Translations under genes and position numbers: made by a program
Origin: Rhopalosiphum padi
Lineage: Eukaryota > Arthropoda > Insecta > Hemiptera > Aphididae
Direction of reading: 5' to 3'
Assembly (NCBI RefSeq): GCF_020882245.1
Contig: NC_083597.1
Span: forward strand, 58,568,152-58,632,151
DNA length: 64,000 nt
The notes under the pieces: generated by a model
What the model was told of the DNA's origin: nothing
Seen by the model: the letters and a program-made list of their open reading frames with translations, nothing else
Database searches by the model: none
Part shown: positions 1 through 14,900 of the stretch, in pieces
How positions within the stretch are numbered: the stretch's first letter is position 1
Layout: each line of letters begins with the position of its first letter

Positions 1-938
1 TAATTTATATTTTATATATTTTAATAAACTGATAAATTTAAAAAAAAATCTAATAATTATTTGACTCATTTGGTTTATCTCCGTCTTGCATAGGTAATAA
101 TGTATTATTAACCTTGTCTTACAATTATTATGAGTAGATTGAACGAATAAGGGCGTGAGCAAGGATGTGACCTTCCGAATATTATTGTGACTTTCATGTG
201 AAATTACATTATCAGACGTAATATTAATGAATATAATGTCGTTGGATTTGTTTAACGGCAAGTGCAGCCTTGTCTAGAATGTAAAAGGAAGATAAAAATG
301 TCAAAGTACTTCGCTCTTGGCTTACACGTTTTATTATAATTAATAAATTAAATTTAAGATATAAATATTTATAACACTATAAAAGTATACTTAGATTTTT
401 CACCTCAGTATATTAATTAATAAAGTTATTTTAAACACGCGCGTATTTTAATTTTATATAATATTTAAACATAATTATAAGTTTAAATATTTATTTATAT
501 AATATATTAATATAAATCAATATATCAATATATATAATAATAATAAATATATATATAGGTATACAATTTATTTGTAGAATAATTTTTTTAACTATATAGG
601 ACTCGTGTGTAACAACGATAAGTCTAGAAGCCATTATTCATTCTCCCAATTTTGTTTTAAGTAAAAATGATAGAATTCATAGGTATATATTATATATTTA
701 GGAGAAACAGAAGTATTATAATTATTAGTATCAATTACCAATACAAAAAATATTTAACGTTTCGTTTTCAGTTAAAGTTATAATATATATTGATAAATTT
801 TAATTGTTTACTTCTCTTTTAAGTTATAAGTTATAAATTATAAAAATAAGTTATTATGAATCTATAAAATAATATTAAAAAGAAGAACATAATTATAATA
901 CATACATATTAGACCCATTACTACATTTCAATAAATAA

Positions 939-993
939 TAATAATATTTAGTCTACAAGACGTGTTTATTGATAGCCTACCGGTAAGGAATCG
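939..993 (+). repeat. 55-bp direct repeat, copy A
   Basis: Matches 2111-2164 with one substitution and one 1-bp indel. Both copies end in ctaccg|gtaagga, a good splice-donor consensus on the + strand. Confidence 0.85.
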
Positions 994-1900
994 TGAGGCT
1001 GTTTGTGTCAAGTTTACGATGTCCCATACGCAGCGGTAGTGTATCTGTGAATATAGTAATCGCACGATCCAGTGACGACGAAATATAACGTTTCCGTTAG
1101 CGCGAAAAACGTGCACAACACCGGTGTGCAGTGGTTTCGTTCCTGCACACTTATTATTTAAAACCGATCTCACTATAATAGTATATTATTATATTCCGTT
1201 CAGCGCTCACGGAACGACACAAACACACGACGTCGGTAAGCTGCGTTGGCAACGAACGTTATTCTGGCACGCCGTTTACAGTACACAAGCATGATCGTCG
1301 GAGAATACCTCTCCGATTTGCGCGAGGGAAACACAATACGCAATTTTAGATAGAGCGTAGAAAAAAAACGGACGTTAGAACTTATTTTGTCATAAATCGC
1401 ATGTACTATACGTGAGTAATAAATTTTATTATATGGAATAAAAACTGTACACAGCTAAATCGTTGAAACACAAAATTATTCGTATCACTGCACACACATG
1501 CACGGGTGCAAACTGACAGCGCGGGACTCGACCGCGATAACTTCTCGGCAATCGCGTGGTCAAAACTGATGATGATGTTTCTGCGTATACTCAGCATACT
1601 GTGTCCTGGCTCGAGGAACCCCGCGCTGATTCGTATACTTACGGCGGTGGTCGTCGTTAATACATATACACACATAGGTGGGGGCTAATATCTGGGGCTC
1701 TAGGTCAAGGGCAACTACACACACAATATAAGTAGCCATATTCCGAGACATCACAAGCTGGACGTCCACGACATGCTGTTTAAGTATTGTATAATGATAC
1801 CCCGGGTTAATTTTTGTACTTGCAAGTGCAACACTACTTCTATTCATTACATTCGGCCGAATATTCCTTTTTCCGACGTCATCATATAAACGGAACAAAA
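994..1900. promoter_or_regulatory. CpG-dense block, promoter-like
   Basis: Far richer in C, G and CpG than the DNA around it (acgacgtcggtaagctgcgt near 1,227 contains a donor-like site). Several short overlapping open frames occur on both strands, but none resembles a known protein. Such islands in an A+T-rich insect genome often mark promoters and first exons. Strand and gene unknown. Confidence 0.35.
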
Positions 1901-2110
1901 TAAACGTGCACGTAGTTCGAGCTAATTATATAGTAATAACGTTTAGCATACATCGACATTATCGTAAACTATAGAGTATAGACGGTGTAGTTACTACATT
2001 TTAGTACATGACATAAGACAGTCTGTGTATATTATTTGTAGTTTACTATTTTTTAAATAATATTATATAAATACTAGAATTACCCTCTTTTGAGGTTGAA
2101 CCTGATTGAC

Positions 2111-2164
2111 TAATAATATTTAGTCTACAAGACGGTTTATTGATAACCTACCGGTAAGGAATCG
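2111..2164 (+). repeat. 54-bp direct repeat, copy B
   Basis: Second copy of the 939-993 sequence, 1.17 kb away in the same orientation. The two copies bracket the CpG-rich block at 1.0-1.9 kb. Confidence 0.85.
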
Positions 2165-5100
2165 ATAATAAAACAGATTTCTATTCAAACCCAAACCACA
2201 TTTAAAGGTTCAAACATAATTTTTATCATTAATTACTTTATATAAAATGATAAACAATGATAATAATGTAATAATAACAATCATTTTTTTTTCAACTACT
2301 TATGGTTCAAATTTCGAATTCGTCTTTACATTTAAAGTTAGGTTAGTATTAGGTCAGTTATAATTTTATGTTAAGTTAATAATATATATACTATTTATAA
2401 GAAAATAGATTATGTAGATAACCATTATACACGTGTTTTTCTATATTATTATATTATGATGTATCTTTGAAATTTAGCGTATGATAAATATTATTATTAT
2501 CATAAATTACTTTTTATTTTAGAGTTTTAAACACAACAATATGATTTTAAAGTCATTGCTTAAAGTCCATGATATAAACAATACATTGTTATGATCTAAA
2601 TAAAAAAAGACAAGCATTAAATTTGATTTTATTTTCATCACGTTTCTTACCTATGTTGTTATGATCATATTATAACAGATTGAAATATACAAAGCATACA
2701 TATTATATTATATATATTGTTTTCTTTTGATTTTATATAATATGCCTACTCGTACTACAAGTCTTTTTTATAATCAACATTAATTAAATTAAAACTAAAG
2801 GTGGTACCTAATTAAAAAGGTGCTAAACATGCCACTAACATGTTGAGTAAAAATAATAAAATATGTACTATTTTTCATTAAAAAATGTATACAAAAATAA
2901 AAACAAAATTAATATCCATGCAACACAGTAATTATTTAAAAGGAGGTTATATATAATATAGATAATATTCGCCATGGAAACATGGAACTATGTAAGACAA
3001 AAAAGTATTATTCTATTATTTTCAATTTTCAAACATTTTTCGTGATAATTTTAAATAAATTATTGATCAACATTTTATTCACATTTTTATTATAAGTATT
3101 GTATTATTTATATTCGGAAAGGGGAAATAGTTCATATAATAATTGAGTGTATAAAATATGCAAATGACATGAACTAATAACAAGATATGCCTTAACCCTT
3201 AAATATGCGAAATATAAATTGGTATAATTAATAACATAATTATACCTATATATATTTTTTATCAACCAAATGGTACAACATTTAATAATATTCATAGTAC
3301 CAATACTAAATATTGTTAAAAATTTTCTACTATTGTTTCTCAAAACTAATGAACTTTGTCGTTGAGGTATTTTTAAGTTTAATAAAAAACCACACAAAGA
3401 TGGGTCAGAAACAAATTTGATTTATAAGTTTGTGACGCCCACATATCAAACCCTTATGGCCATCCATATCAACTGAATGAATACAAAAATGAATATAATT
3501 CCAGTATCTAGTTACAATAAATTACAAACATACAAATCAAAAATGAATTAAGTTAATATTTAAAACTATCTGAAATGATGTAATACGTAAGTATTTATAA
3601 GATTTAAATACAACTATATAATATTCTATACAAGCTTCGTTAATTGTTATCCTAACCTAATTAGAATTTTAGTTAATATATGTTGATAAGCTAAGTATCT
3701 ATTAGAATTTGTATCTGATAATTAAATTTAATATTAAATTAAAACACGAATATAATTATATTTGTGGTATGTTAATTATTATAGTATATACGTAAACTTA
3801 AGTATAAATATTAGTTTAATTTTATCAAGGACATTTAATTCAGATTTATTGTTTGCAAAATATTGATATGGTAAATATAATAACTGATGTCCCCATTATT
3901 TACGACCTTTTGCGAGATTTACATAAACACAACAAAATATGTATTACTTATTTATTTTGTCAATTATTATAATAATTTTGTCATGTTATTTAAATTCAAT
4001 AAAATCACATTAAAAAATAACAGTTAAGTAATTATAAAGTCTATTTTTAATTTAAAATAACTAAATAAGTTAGAAACACGACAAATTATAGTTATAACTT
4101 ACATAAGTTTACTTAAATGCATTTAGGACATGCCCTGCCCTTGAAAAGCCCGGAATTATTCATTGCTTTAAAAAAATGTTTTATGCATTAATTTATTCAC
4201 TTATGTTCGATTGAAATCTTTAAACATTGTTTAAATAATTACAATGAAATATCCTCCTCGTCATAATTTTAACAATAATATAATGCTATTAACTGATTTG
4301 GTTAAACATTTGAACGTTAAGCTTCCTATATAAGATTAACTATTAAATTATAAAAGAAAATGAAAAAAAATCTATATACTATTGTCTTGTCATAAATACA
4401 ATTATTTAGCATAATAGTATACACTAATTAATCAAGTGAGTTCGTATTGGTAAAACAATAGTCCTAGCTATCATTAAAATATTTTACTAATCAAACGGAA
4501 ATTCAACATAAACAAACTCACTTTAATAATATGACAAAATGAAAATAAAACTAATATAATCATATACTAATAGCATAAGTTGACAAAGGATCAAAAATTA
4601 ACATTTATAATAACATTGTTACATCAAAATAATAAGTAGTCCTGAACATCACTATTTTTTAAAAGTTGATGATTTTTATCAAATATATAATATGAAAAAG
4701 AATTTATTATTTTGATAATATTTTATTCATTATTGTTATTCAATTTTAATAATGTTCGATAATTGATTTTAAATGTTATTTATGAATAAATCTAAAGAAA
4801 CACGTATCTAAAATAGATACTTTTGTTTTAAACAATTCTAAATTGGTATAATATATGTAGGTATATATTATAATTAAATAATAATCAAACAGAAAAAAGT
4901 ATACCAGCAAAATAATAATTATTTATTTATTTCAAATAATTATTATTTTAGATTTCATAGTGTACCTGTACGATATTATATTGGAAGGTAAACTATAATT
5001 GAAAATGTTAATACTAAAAAAAAATACCTACTAGAGATTTCCAAAAATTAACAAAATAAGTTTCACTTGATATATTAAATAATAACTCGTTTGTAAGCTT

Positions 5101-5919
5101 TGAAAAATTTTAAATCAATAATTATTAATTATTGTTCAATAGTTTATTATTATTTTTAATATTTTATTTTAGATTTAAAATACTTTAAACAATAACACGT
5201 TTTTAACATATTTTTATTTTTTATTTAATAAATAATTGTAATACATCGACCAAAAGTTATTACTACAGGTTAAGCATTGTTATTTATTAAATATTTAATA
5301 GTAACTACTTGTAATTTATAAGTTGTAAATGTACCTACTATCTAATAAAAAGGAAATTATAAATTATAAAATATTTATTATAGAAATATACCAACATATT
5401 TTCAAAATCAAAAATTAGTAACAAATATTAGAGAATAAAAAATTATTAATTTTGCTAGATAATCATTTTTTTGTTTAGTTAATAAGTATTTTGCAATAGT
5501 TAATATCTGTCGCAGCCGGGGTCATTATCGCCTCCGCGCGCGCACATCGGAAGTAATACGACCTTGCAGTATAACGTAAAACCCGTTATTAGGATTTCGG
5601 AAGGTAATCAGTAATCACTGATTACATATATATTTCAACATTTTTCTTAATTTATTGTTCTAAAATATAGTATCTAAAATCTAAATAAACCAATTGAATT
5701 GAAATATGATTAAACTTTACTAAATAAACGTTTTAAAATAGTTTAAATTCGAAAAGATATAATATATTAATATATAGTAAGTTGGCTAAAAGTAAACTAA
5801 GTAACAGACAAAAACCAATGTACTATTATATTAAGAATTGTAATCACTATGAACCTACCTCCTATTTAATTCTTTACAGGCTTAAAATAATATTTATCTT
5901 AATCTTAAACATTTTTCTT
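2165..5919. other. A+T-rich DNA without recognised genes
   Basis: Only short chance open frames. It has a 16-bp AT hairpin near 4910-4955 and a small G+C-richer patch (ccgcgcgcgcac) near 5,510-5,560. Nothing I can assign. Positions 1-938 are similar. Confidence 0.6.
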
Positions 5920-5920
5920 A

Positions 5921-6035
5921 GGCCGGGGCTATACAGTGCGTATTCCGCTGCATATTACGTCCGTCGTGTAGGTAATCCGATAAAAGACAATGAATCTTGT
6001 GAATTCGACGGAATACGCCGTGTATAGCCCCGGCC
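5921..6035 (+). mobile_element. PIF/Harbinger-like MITE
   Basis: A 115-bp insertion bounded by 27-bp inverted repeats (GGCCGGGGCTATACA..GCGTATTCCG) that differ at two bases, with TTA on both sides. A 3-bp TTA/TWA duplication and GG-starting ends are typical of PIF/Harbinger. It is markedly more G+C-rich than its surroundings. The open frame that crosses it is not a gene. Confidence 0.75.
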
Positions 6036-6036
6036 T

Positions 6037-9000
6037 TATAAATAAAAATATTAATGTTCTTGTGAAAATAAACAAATGCAGCATGGGTTTTTTTTTTTGA
6101 TAATAGCTTATCTAAACTTTATTAATTTTCATAAAAAAAATACGAATAAAAATTATTGTTTATTTAAATTTTACTAATTCAATTTTTTCATGTCATTGAT
6201 AATTTATTGTAATTTTAAATTATTAAATAAAGATGGATAGGCGATACCATGCCATATAATATATATGAGTGTTTTACTTAATATTACCATTAATTAGAAA
6301 TATTCTGTTATAATAAAAAATTATTATAAATTATTAAAAACAATGTTGGTGTACTACAACAAAAAGAAAACCAACATTTTTGTAAAGAAAAATGTCCTGG
6401 AGATATAGTCAGGTGCCTCCACAAAAGTAATTTTTAGTATTTAAGTCTAACATTTAAAAAAACAAATAGAGTAGTCAAAATACGTCGTGTTGAAAAATTG
6501 GAGGTAAAGCAATAGAATTAGATTTTAATGAAACTAATTATTATTAAAATAATTATTTTCTCAATCAACTTGAGTTACTTGGAAAATAATATTTTTTGAT
6601 TGAGTTTGTACCCAACATTTTTCAGTGATTACATAAAACTAAAATATTCAATCTTATTACACCTATAGGTATTTACAATATACATCTTCAGAAAATTGTT
6701 TTGCATAACTATAAACTGATACTTTTCAAAGAAAGAAGTATACAGTAAGCCATTATTAAAGTAAATATAACAATAAAATTCACTAGTTATATTGAAAAAT
6801 AATATTTTTTAAGTAAGAAAATTAAAAATCTTAAAAAATAAAATCAGTGACGTGTACTTATTATAAATGCGCCATTCAACTATATCAACCTATAATTCTA
6901 AACAACAAATGTAAAACCAAAAAACCCAAATTAACACTATAGATATTAGATAACTATAAGGGATATAATGGGAATTTATAATAAGGTAATTGATCTGTTT
7001 GAAAATAATTATTGGACGTTACAACATTGATTAAATTTACTCAGTATAAGTCTATCTACACCCACATAAAATATATTATAATATGCTGACACCACGACGA
7101 ACAAGATACAACCCACAGACAAAATAGAATCATAATCATTTGAATGGTATTGATATTTTAATTTCAAGTGAAAAAATTAGGTTTAGCCGATAACCAGCTC
7201 ATGTGTAGGTATATTACATAATATTTCAAAGTTAGAGCAAATTATTCTAATATAACAATAATCATTCTCTTTGATCACCATTCAATATTAATGTACAACT
7301 TTCATTTATATTAGTAATAACTACCTATAAAGGTCTATTATATACAGAACACCGTATAATATACAATATTTTATACATCTCATTAGACAAGGAACATATT
7401 AATAATACACACATTTAAGCAACCTCAGTTACGTATGTACACATTACTTAAAAATTAAAATAATTTAAAAAAATACATTTCCAATAGTTTTATAAATCAG
7501 GAGTTTTTTTTTAAAAACTTGTTTATTATCAGAATATTATTGATAAAAAAAAAAACGCAACAATTAATGAACTATTTTAAAACGCAAAATTAATGTATTA
7601 AAAAGATTGAAAAGATGGTGATGATGGATTATCACATTTATTATCGTAAACTTAATTAAGTAAATATTATGTTATTTCTATACACACATAATAAATAAAG
7701 TTTTCATTTTAATATTTCGTCAAATTTGATCAATTTATACATTTTTTTAAATAATTTTTTGTATTTTATTTTTTCAATATTTTTGTGAACAAATAAACGT
7801 TTTTAAACAATTAAAGTATTAACTAGTAACACGATTGTAAATAAATATACAAAGATATATACATATAAGTTATTTATAATGTAGTTACTACTTTAATAAT
7901 TTAAGAATGGTTTTTTTGCCCATGGAAATTTTGAAAATATCTATTTTACTACAAAGTTATAAGGTGGAGGGTGATATATAAATCAATTTTTGACGAGCCG
8001 CATGAATTTGTAACAAATTTGTTTCTACAACTTTTTTTGGATGCTTTAAATGCTTATTACAGTGGATTAGTTGAAAATTAAATCTTTAAAATATCATGAT
8101 TTGTAAGTGATGTACAAATTATATTCATCGAATTGATAAAAAAATACAGAACATAACCGAATACTATAAATGTATACAAAATTGAATTATTTTTTTTTAT
8201 ACATTATACAATAATAGTAGTTATAGTTTAGTTAGGTAGTATAAAAACTATACTTTTTTCTCATTAAATTTGAAAATGTTTTAAAATAATATAATATATT
8301 TAGTTATATCAATGTGATTATATACTTTATATAACCTGTATACCTACTGACATATAATACTTAATAATTTATTGGGTAGCATATCTGTCAACAAACAAAA
8401 GTATGTGAATTAGTTGCCAGAAATTAGAATGTCGCATTAAATTGAAAATCGTCAAACTAAGTTTCAACGACGTGACGTGGGAAGTCACCCTCTCGCTTAA
8501 TTATTCCGTGATGTGTAGGCATATTTTCAACGAAACCATACGTCAAAAATACGATTTACTGCAATACAATTTTCGTATGTCGTGTAGATAATACGTTCCT
8601 ATCTAAAGTGCGACATGAAGCCACTTCACATGGACCTGCAGCATTTATATGTTTTACTGAATTACAACCAAAAAATTCTCCAACTTTAACCTTCAATGAT
8701 AATCTTAAATTCGTATCATCAAAAGTCGTTTCAGCAATTAAATCTTGAGTAAAGTTAAAGTAAAACTTATTGTAATTTGATTAAATATAATACTGACAAT
8801 ATATGTATGAATATCAGAATATATATTATATATTATATACTAAACGAATTAAAAATAATACGATGATGATTAACATTATAAAATTTATAAGACTTATAAT
8901 TTGTTACGTATTTTTACTAACAAAATAGGTAGGACATGATCTTACAATGATAGGTAATCAATCACTGTAATGATGTTGTTATTATATTAATAACTATTTA

Positions 9001-11279
9001 TTTCACTTTCATAGTTTCGAATAACTAACATTAAACATTTAAACGTTAATTTTAATAAATCATTTTAACCGAAAAATAATTAGCTAATGGTTTACCTGGT
9101 TTACTTAAAGCTTAAAATAAAAATCGATAACACTGAATTACTAAAAAAGATCTATAAATATCTATTGTTACAACTATACAATGGTACTATGGTAGATACA
9201 CTGAAAAAAATAAATAAAATACAATATAGATTTTCTTCGACAAAAGAAAAAACTATACACGCATGGCACTATGGCAATGCATAATGAGAACTAAGGAAGA
9301 AAACCTTGAGTAACCAAGGTAAGCATGAATGCACTACTATTAACTTCCACAATATTATACGTCAAAAATATTATATATTATTACATAATATTATGTAATT
9401 AATCACATCTAGTTAAACATATGACCATCTTCATATTTACTATAATATGCGGAAACAAAATTTATACTAATTTGTATACAAAATAATAAATACATAATTA
9501 TAATTTATAAGTAGACTGCACTAATGCAGGTATAAAAAACTATTTTTTTTTTTTAGTATCAATTTTATGGTATTACTTAGTAATTAGCTTACATAAACTA
9601 ATTTACAATATCAGCAAATAATTTGCATGATAATTTTTTTTTTTGTTATATGACGTATAAGGGTACTTATTCATTTATTTTTTGGCAGGTGATTTAAATT
9701 TCTTTTTAAGAAATATGAAAAAATATGTATAATTAATCTTATATATAAATTTATTATGTATTGGATTAGTAAATAAAAAAAATAATTTGAAATTAGTTTC
9801 GTAAAATAGTCGTGAACATTAAATATTACATTTCTTTAAAATATTAGTACATAAGGTAGTTTTCAATTACCCAAATGGCTATGTCAATACATTACATTAT
9901 TATCAGTCTATAATTTATAAATACTTCTAATAATATACCCATGTATTGTTATTATCCATTGTTAAATATAACGATAATTATTATCCTATTCTTTTGTTCA
10001 CTGTACAAATTATTTCCATTTGTTTAAAATATGAAAAACCACTAAAATAATATTTAGAAAAAATGTTCTACAAATTAGCAAGTTCTTGCTCATATACATT
10101 AAAACTTATTTTTAAAACAATATAATTTCAAACAATAAACATAATAAACACAGCAATTAAATACCTAACAAAATAGGAACAGTAATTTGATATCAATTCA
10201 AAACTAATTGTAATACACTAATATACATTAGTATAAACATTATTATATAGTGTTGCATGTTGATCGATGCACCTAAAATGTAACTCTTGACGTCATAAAT
10301 ACTCAAAGATAATAATTGAATGAGGTATATTTTATACATATTATGATATATGTACATGCGTATGTTTAGTACAAATGGATAATTGAATTTCTATAATAAG
10401 CATGACGTGAGCATTATGTTTATCAGTATGCTTCATATATTAGATTAGTATGCTGTGATAATAATACAATATACTCTAAATATTATTAGTATTTATGGCA
10501 GTATAAAATAAACTATGAAAAACGGAGTATAAAGTATAACGTAACATAATATTCTATAGAACATTTATATAGTTGTAATAAAATAGGGGTATTACAGAAA
10601 AAACAGCACGTGTATATTATAAACTGTTCACAATAATACTTTTCAATAATAATCTAGACATGTAGTGGAAGCCTTAACGATTTACATATCACGATGTTAC
10701 TCGATTCTTGAATTCATATAATGATATGAAGTATGAACTAAAAACACGAATATATCTCGTTATTGTGCAAACCGACGTCAGAACGTATATTTTTATTTAT
10801 TTTTTGAATTTTTATTTACACATGATTACTTAAACAACTGTTTTGAACGTGCTTCCTTGTATGTACCTGTATTGTATATTGTAATAACAATAGACACTGG
10901 CGTAAAATCCGTTTTGCCCGTTCCCGAATACACGCGCAACCTAGGATCATTTGTTTAAGGTTGGTGACTCGTGAAGTCTACAAATACACAATGACTACAG
11001 CATAAAATACAAATGTTAACACATACATCCAACGCAAGCCATGAACACATACACAATAACGTATATGATGTATCGATCACGGTTATTAATTTATTATTAT
11101 ACAGTCATATATGATATATTATATATTATATTAGATTCTCTGGTGTTCCAACTACTATCGGATTTTCATGTTATAGGTATACTATTATATTATTATATTT
11201 TGAAATTTCGCGTACCTCTCGTGCGGTGTGGAATCGACACTATATACGACGTCAGTTCGAATAAAATAATATGATATAT
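6037..11279. other. A+T-rich DNA without recognised genes
   Basis: No coding exon recognised. A moderately C+G-richer stretch at about 8,450-8,640 (acgacgtgacgtgggaagtc) and another near 10,900-10,980 stand out; both are unassigned. Confidence 0.6.
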
Positions 11280-11940
11280 TTTCGTCGACGGACAGTCAGT
11301 CTCGCTCGTTTTGTATGGTTTATTACGATAGTTTTTAACAGCAACAGAAACAACAACAATGACAACGGCGCACTGAAATGACCGGGGGAATGACCGAACA
11401 ACAAAAAAATCAACAAAAAAAGAAGTTTATCTCTTCTTACTATTTATTAATAATATTATTATTATAATAAATAAATAACATTATTATAGATATTAACGAA
11501 GACGAAATACAACGGCGACGGCGACGATATCGATGGTAAAATAATGACGACAGCAGGACCAGTATATCACGTACGGAAAACGCGCGCGCGCAAGTAGTAT
11601 TTTGTACACCACACGGACGGCGTCGAACCACGTATCAACCGGCTGTCGGCATTACTCTGTGGCTCAACGAATCTGCGCGACCGCCGTTCCTTCCTCGGAC
11701 ACGCTTTTGCTCGTGTACCGCGCGCGCACAGGTGGTGGTACGACGACGGTTCAACGCGACACCAAGACGTATGTGGTGGTGGTGGTGGTGGCAGTGGCAT
11801 AGGCACAATAATAATATGGGCATGATAAGGTCTCCTTCCTGGTGAAGAATAAAAAAACCGAGCCACCGCCGCGCGCAGGTGAACCATATCGGTCGGCGCT
11901 CGGGCAACACCCCGACTGCCCGGTATTACCGGTTTCCATA
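11280..11940. promoter_or_regulatory. CpG-dense block, promoter-like
   Basis: A second C+G-rich island with gacggacagtcagtctcgct (initiator-like TCAGT, near 11,291), gcgcgcgcgc runs (11,580) and a (GTG)n tract at 11773-11791. The overlapping open frames (62-106 aa) on both strands arise from this composition and the repeat, and look like no known protein. Probably a promoter or 5' UTR. Confidence 0.35.
11773..11791. repeat. (GTG)n microsatellite
   Basis: About six GGT/GTG units; read on the other strand they give histidine or proline runs in spurious frames. Confidence 0.85.
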
Positions 11941-14900
11941 GGTGAAGAAGTGTATTATAATATTATACGTAATATATTACAATATTATAATTAGTGCGAT
12001 AAAAGTTTTTAATTCGTCAGCGATATTTTTCTGTTGTTTTGTTTTCCAAATCGTTTACCTCCGGAATCTACTCTTCAGCGCACTTCTCAATTCTCGCGAC
12101 CTGATCACAATACAAACACACTTTTTTATTACTTTATAGTTTATACTATTTCAAATCCGAATCCTACTTCTTTTTTTTTTCGTACTTGACAAATTTCACA
12201 ACAGATATTACTATATTAGTATTCATTTGTTTATTAAACTATTTATCGTGCATATCAACCTTACATGGAATAATAATTTGGATTAATATAATATATTATC
12301 AACTAATTCGATTGATCGCGAGCCAACAAAATCAATAAATATTATATCAATCTATCATTTTTATGTTTTTACAAAAAAATCGAACCATTTTAAAATTATA
12401 ATTTCCAAAATATTCTTTTTTGATACTAGCTTTAACTAGCTATTGCAACAAACCATTCCATAGCATTCTTCAATAACATCGTTACGAGTGTATGACGTTA
12501 TAGAAAAATGTAAAATCTAGTTGATCATATTCTAATTATATGTACATAAATATTTGTAATTCTTTAAAAATTGCATGGTTTTTATTAAAAAGAAACTGGT
12601 TATTCATGAGATATAAAACGCAGTAGTTTTAAACAATAAATTTAATAGATATGTGTGTATCTACATACGCTGTTAATATAGCTACATGTTATGTCTTTCT
12701 GAAAATATTAAATCTATATAAAATGTCTGTTAATTTAATAAGTTATAGACAATAGACTAAAACGTTATAATATAGGTATTTTATAAAAAAAAACAATCAC
12801 CTCTTTTTTTATTTACCTTTTTCAGAATTCAGAAGTTTATTAATTTCATATTCTTGGGTTTTTCAACCGAATCTATTTCGAAACTATTGTATTTATTTCA
12901 TTTTGTAATAAAAATGATAATTATTAATTGTAATTCCTCCCTAAACACACAAAATACGTATATAATAATATATAGGTAAATTTAAATTTAAACAAATTAA
13001 TTAAAATTATGATTGACAATATTATGAAACAAACTGCACGGTATACAAGTAGTGTAGCATATACCAGTGATTTCCTTTAAAAACATGACTCAACTGCAGT
13101 AAAAGAAATAATAATATAGCCAATGAGTTTCTAATAGTCTAATAAAAACTTAATACCTAAATACAACGACCTCTAGAAATATAACTGTGGCCTGCCATGC
13201 TCAGCAATATTAGCATATTATTGAGCAATTAGTAAAAACAGTTGTTTAGCAATAAACCATTGTAGTAAATTTAGGCAATTAAACTTGTTAATACATGCAA
13301 AATATATTTATTAATATTGTTCTAATGCAATACACATTAAACTTTCTAAATATAATGTTTTAAATCAATTTGAAATGTTTCTAGCATTTAGATAGGTACA
13401 TTTAAAAGCACGAGTTAAAAGAAAACATCATCACAGAAGAGGGAAGGGGTAAAATAAAATTACAGATTTCTTTTATAGGTTTTAAATATAATTATTTATT
13501 TATAACTGTTACAATTTGAATTTTTAACTATGAACTTAATTAATATAATAATAAACAACACAGGAATAATAGATTGAAGAGATCTCCCCTCCCCATTGGA
13601 GATATTTCGTCATGAAATTATGTTTCTAATGTATTTATTTGATAGACCTATATAATAAAATATTACAAAACTAAATAACAAAATCCATAGTATCTGCTTT
13701 GTAGCAGCAAAACTATCAATAATTCATTGTGATATATTTTTTTAAATGTCAATCCAGAAAATATAATATGCTCGGTCATTCAGCATACTGCTTCTTAACC
13801 AAGTTTTTTAATCTAATAAACAATAAATAAAGCAACAGAAGAAATAAGAAAAGCTAGGTATATTAGTAATAATTTATTTATTTTAGCATGGTTTTAAAAA
13901 AACTTTGGATAAAAGAATTTTTTAAAAAGGCGATCGTATGCCAAAAAGTCACATGTTTAACTTCACAATAAAGATCTATACTTATTATAAGTACTATAAA
14001 AATTGATTGATTTAGATTTTAAATGAATATAAATAATAATACAACAGTAATCTATAATCAATAATCATTGATAACAAACACATAAATAGCGCCGCATACC
14101 TACTATAAAATATAAACGCCTAGTACGTAAATAATATAATCGTATTCATTTAATAAAAATTATTTTTACCTAAAATATACATTTAAATTAAATTAGCTAT
14201 GCATATAATAGACGGGATTGTACATAAAATGCGTATACATCTGTTATTATCCCTAATTTTCTGTTAACTTTTAGAACTACTCCCAATGACATTCAAACTT
14301 TATCAATGAAGCAATACTTATTATTAGCAACCAAGATCGTGTGAATATACGATATTATTTATATAGTATTGTTACTACTATTACTAACAATGTGTTGAAT
14401 ACATATTTCATAAGTGTTAATTTTATTTGTCCATTGTTACATGAGAATATATTTTTCTATATAGGTGTAATCAGAGGTCATCTAGGTTAAGTCAACAGAA
14501 GAGTAAATATAGGACAGATAAATTGTTAAGATACATTCAAATTTAAGCATATAGTGTAGTCAAATTATTTTACAAATAATTTTTTTCTACATAAATTGCA
14601 GTAATAGTTTTAAAGCTAAGTAATTATTAATTATTTAATATTTTATGGTTGATATCAATATGAATTTTAATAAACAACATACAACCGTTAGTTTTTGTCT
14701 GTAAAGTCGCATGTGTGTCATATCATAAACCATTTCTAAGTTTCTAACCATTTAGTAATTTAAATAATTTATAAATACAATTATCGTTATAACTTATATA
14801 GAATGAACTTTGATAACTTTTGGCTATAGGTACAAGTGGTACAACATATAATTTAATAATTCATTAATTTGATTTATAGATATTTTTATTAGCAGTATCC

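Noticed and set aside
1560..1898. 112-aa open frame on the - strand
   Set aside because: Not recognisable as protein and overlapped by frames on both strands; better explained as CpG-rich non-coding DNA.
4905..4955. AT-rich hairpins here and near 9,390, 20,750 and 57,840
   Set aside because: Expected by chance in DNA this A+T-rich; no flanking duplication.
5782..6027. 81-aa open frame on the + strand
   Set aside because: Half of it is the Harbinger-like MITE; no start context or homology.
11567..11939. Overlapping 62-106 aa frames on both strands with His/Pro/Arg runs
   Set aside because: They result from the (GTG)n repeat and local C+G richness, with no conserved motif.
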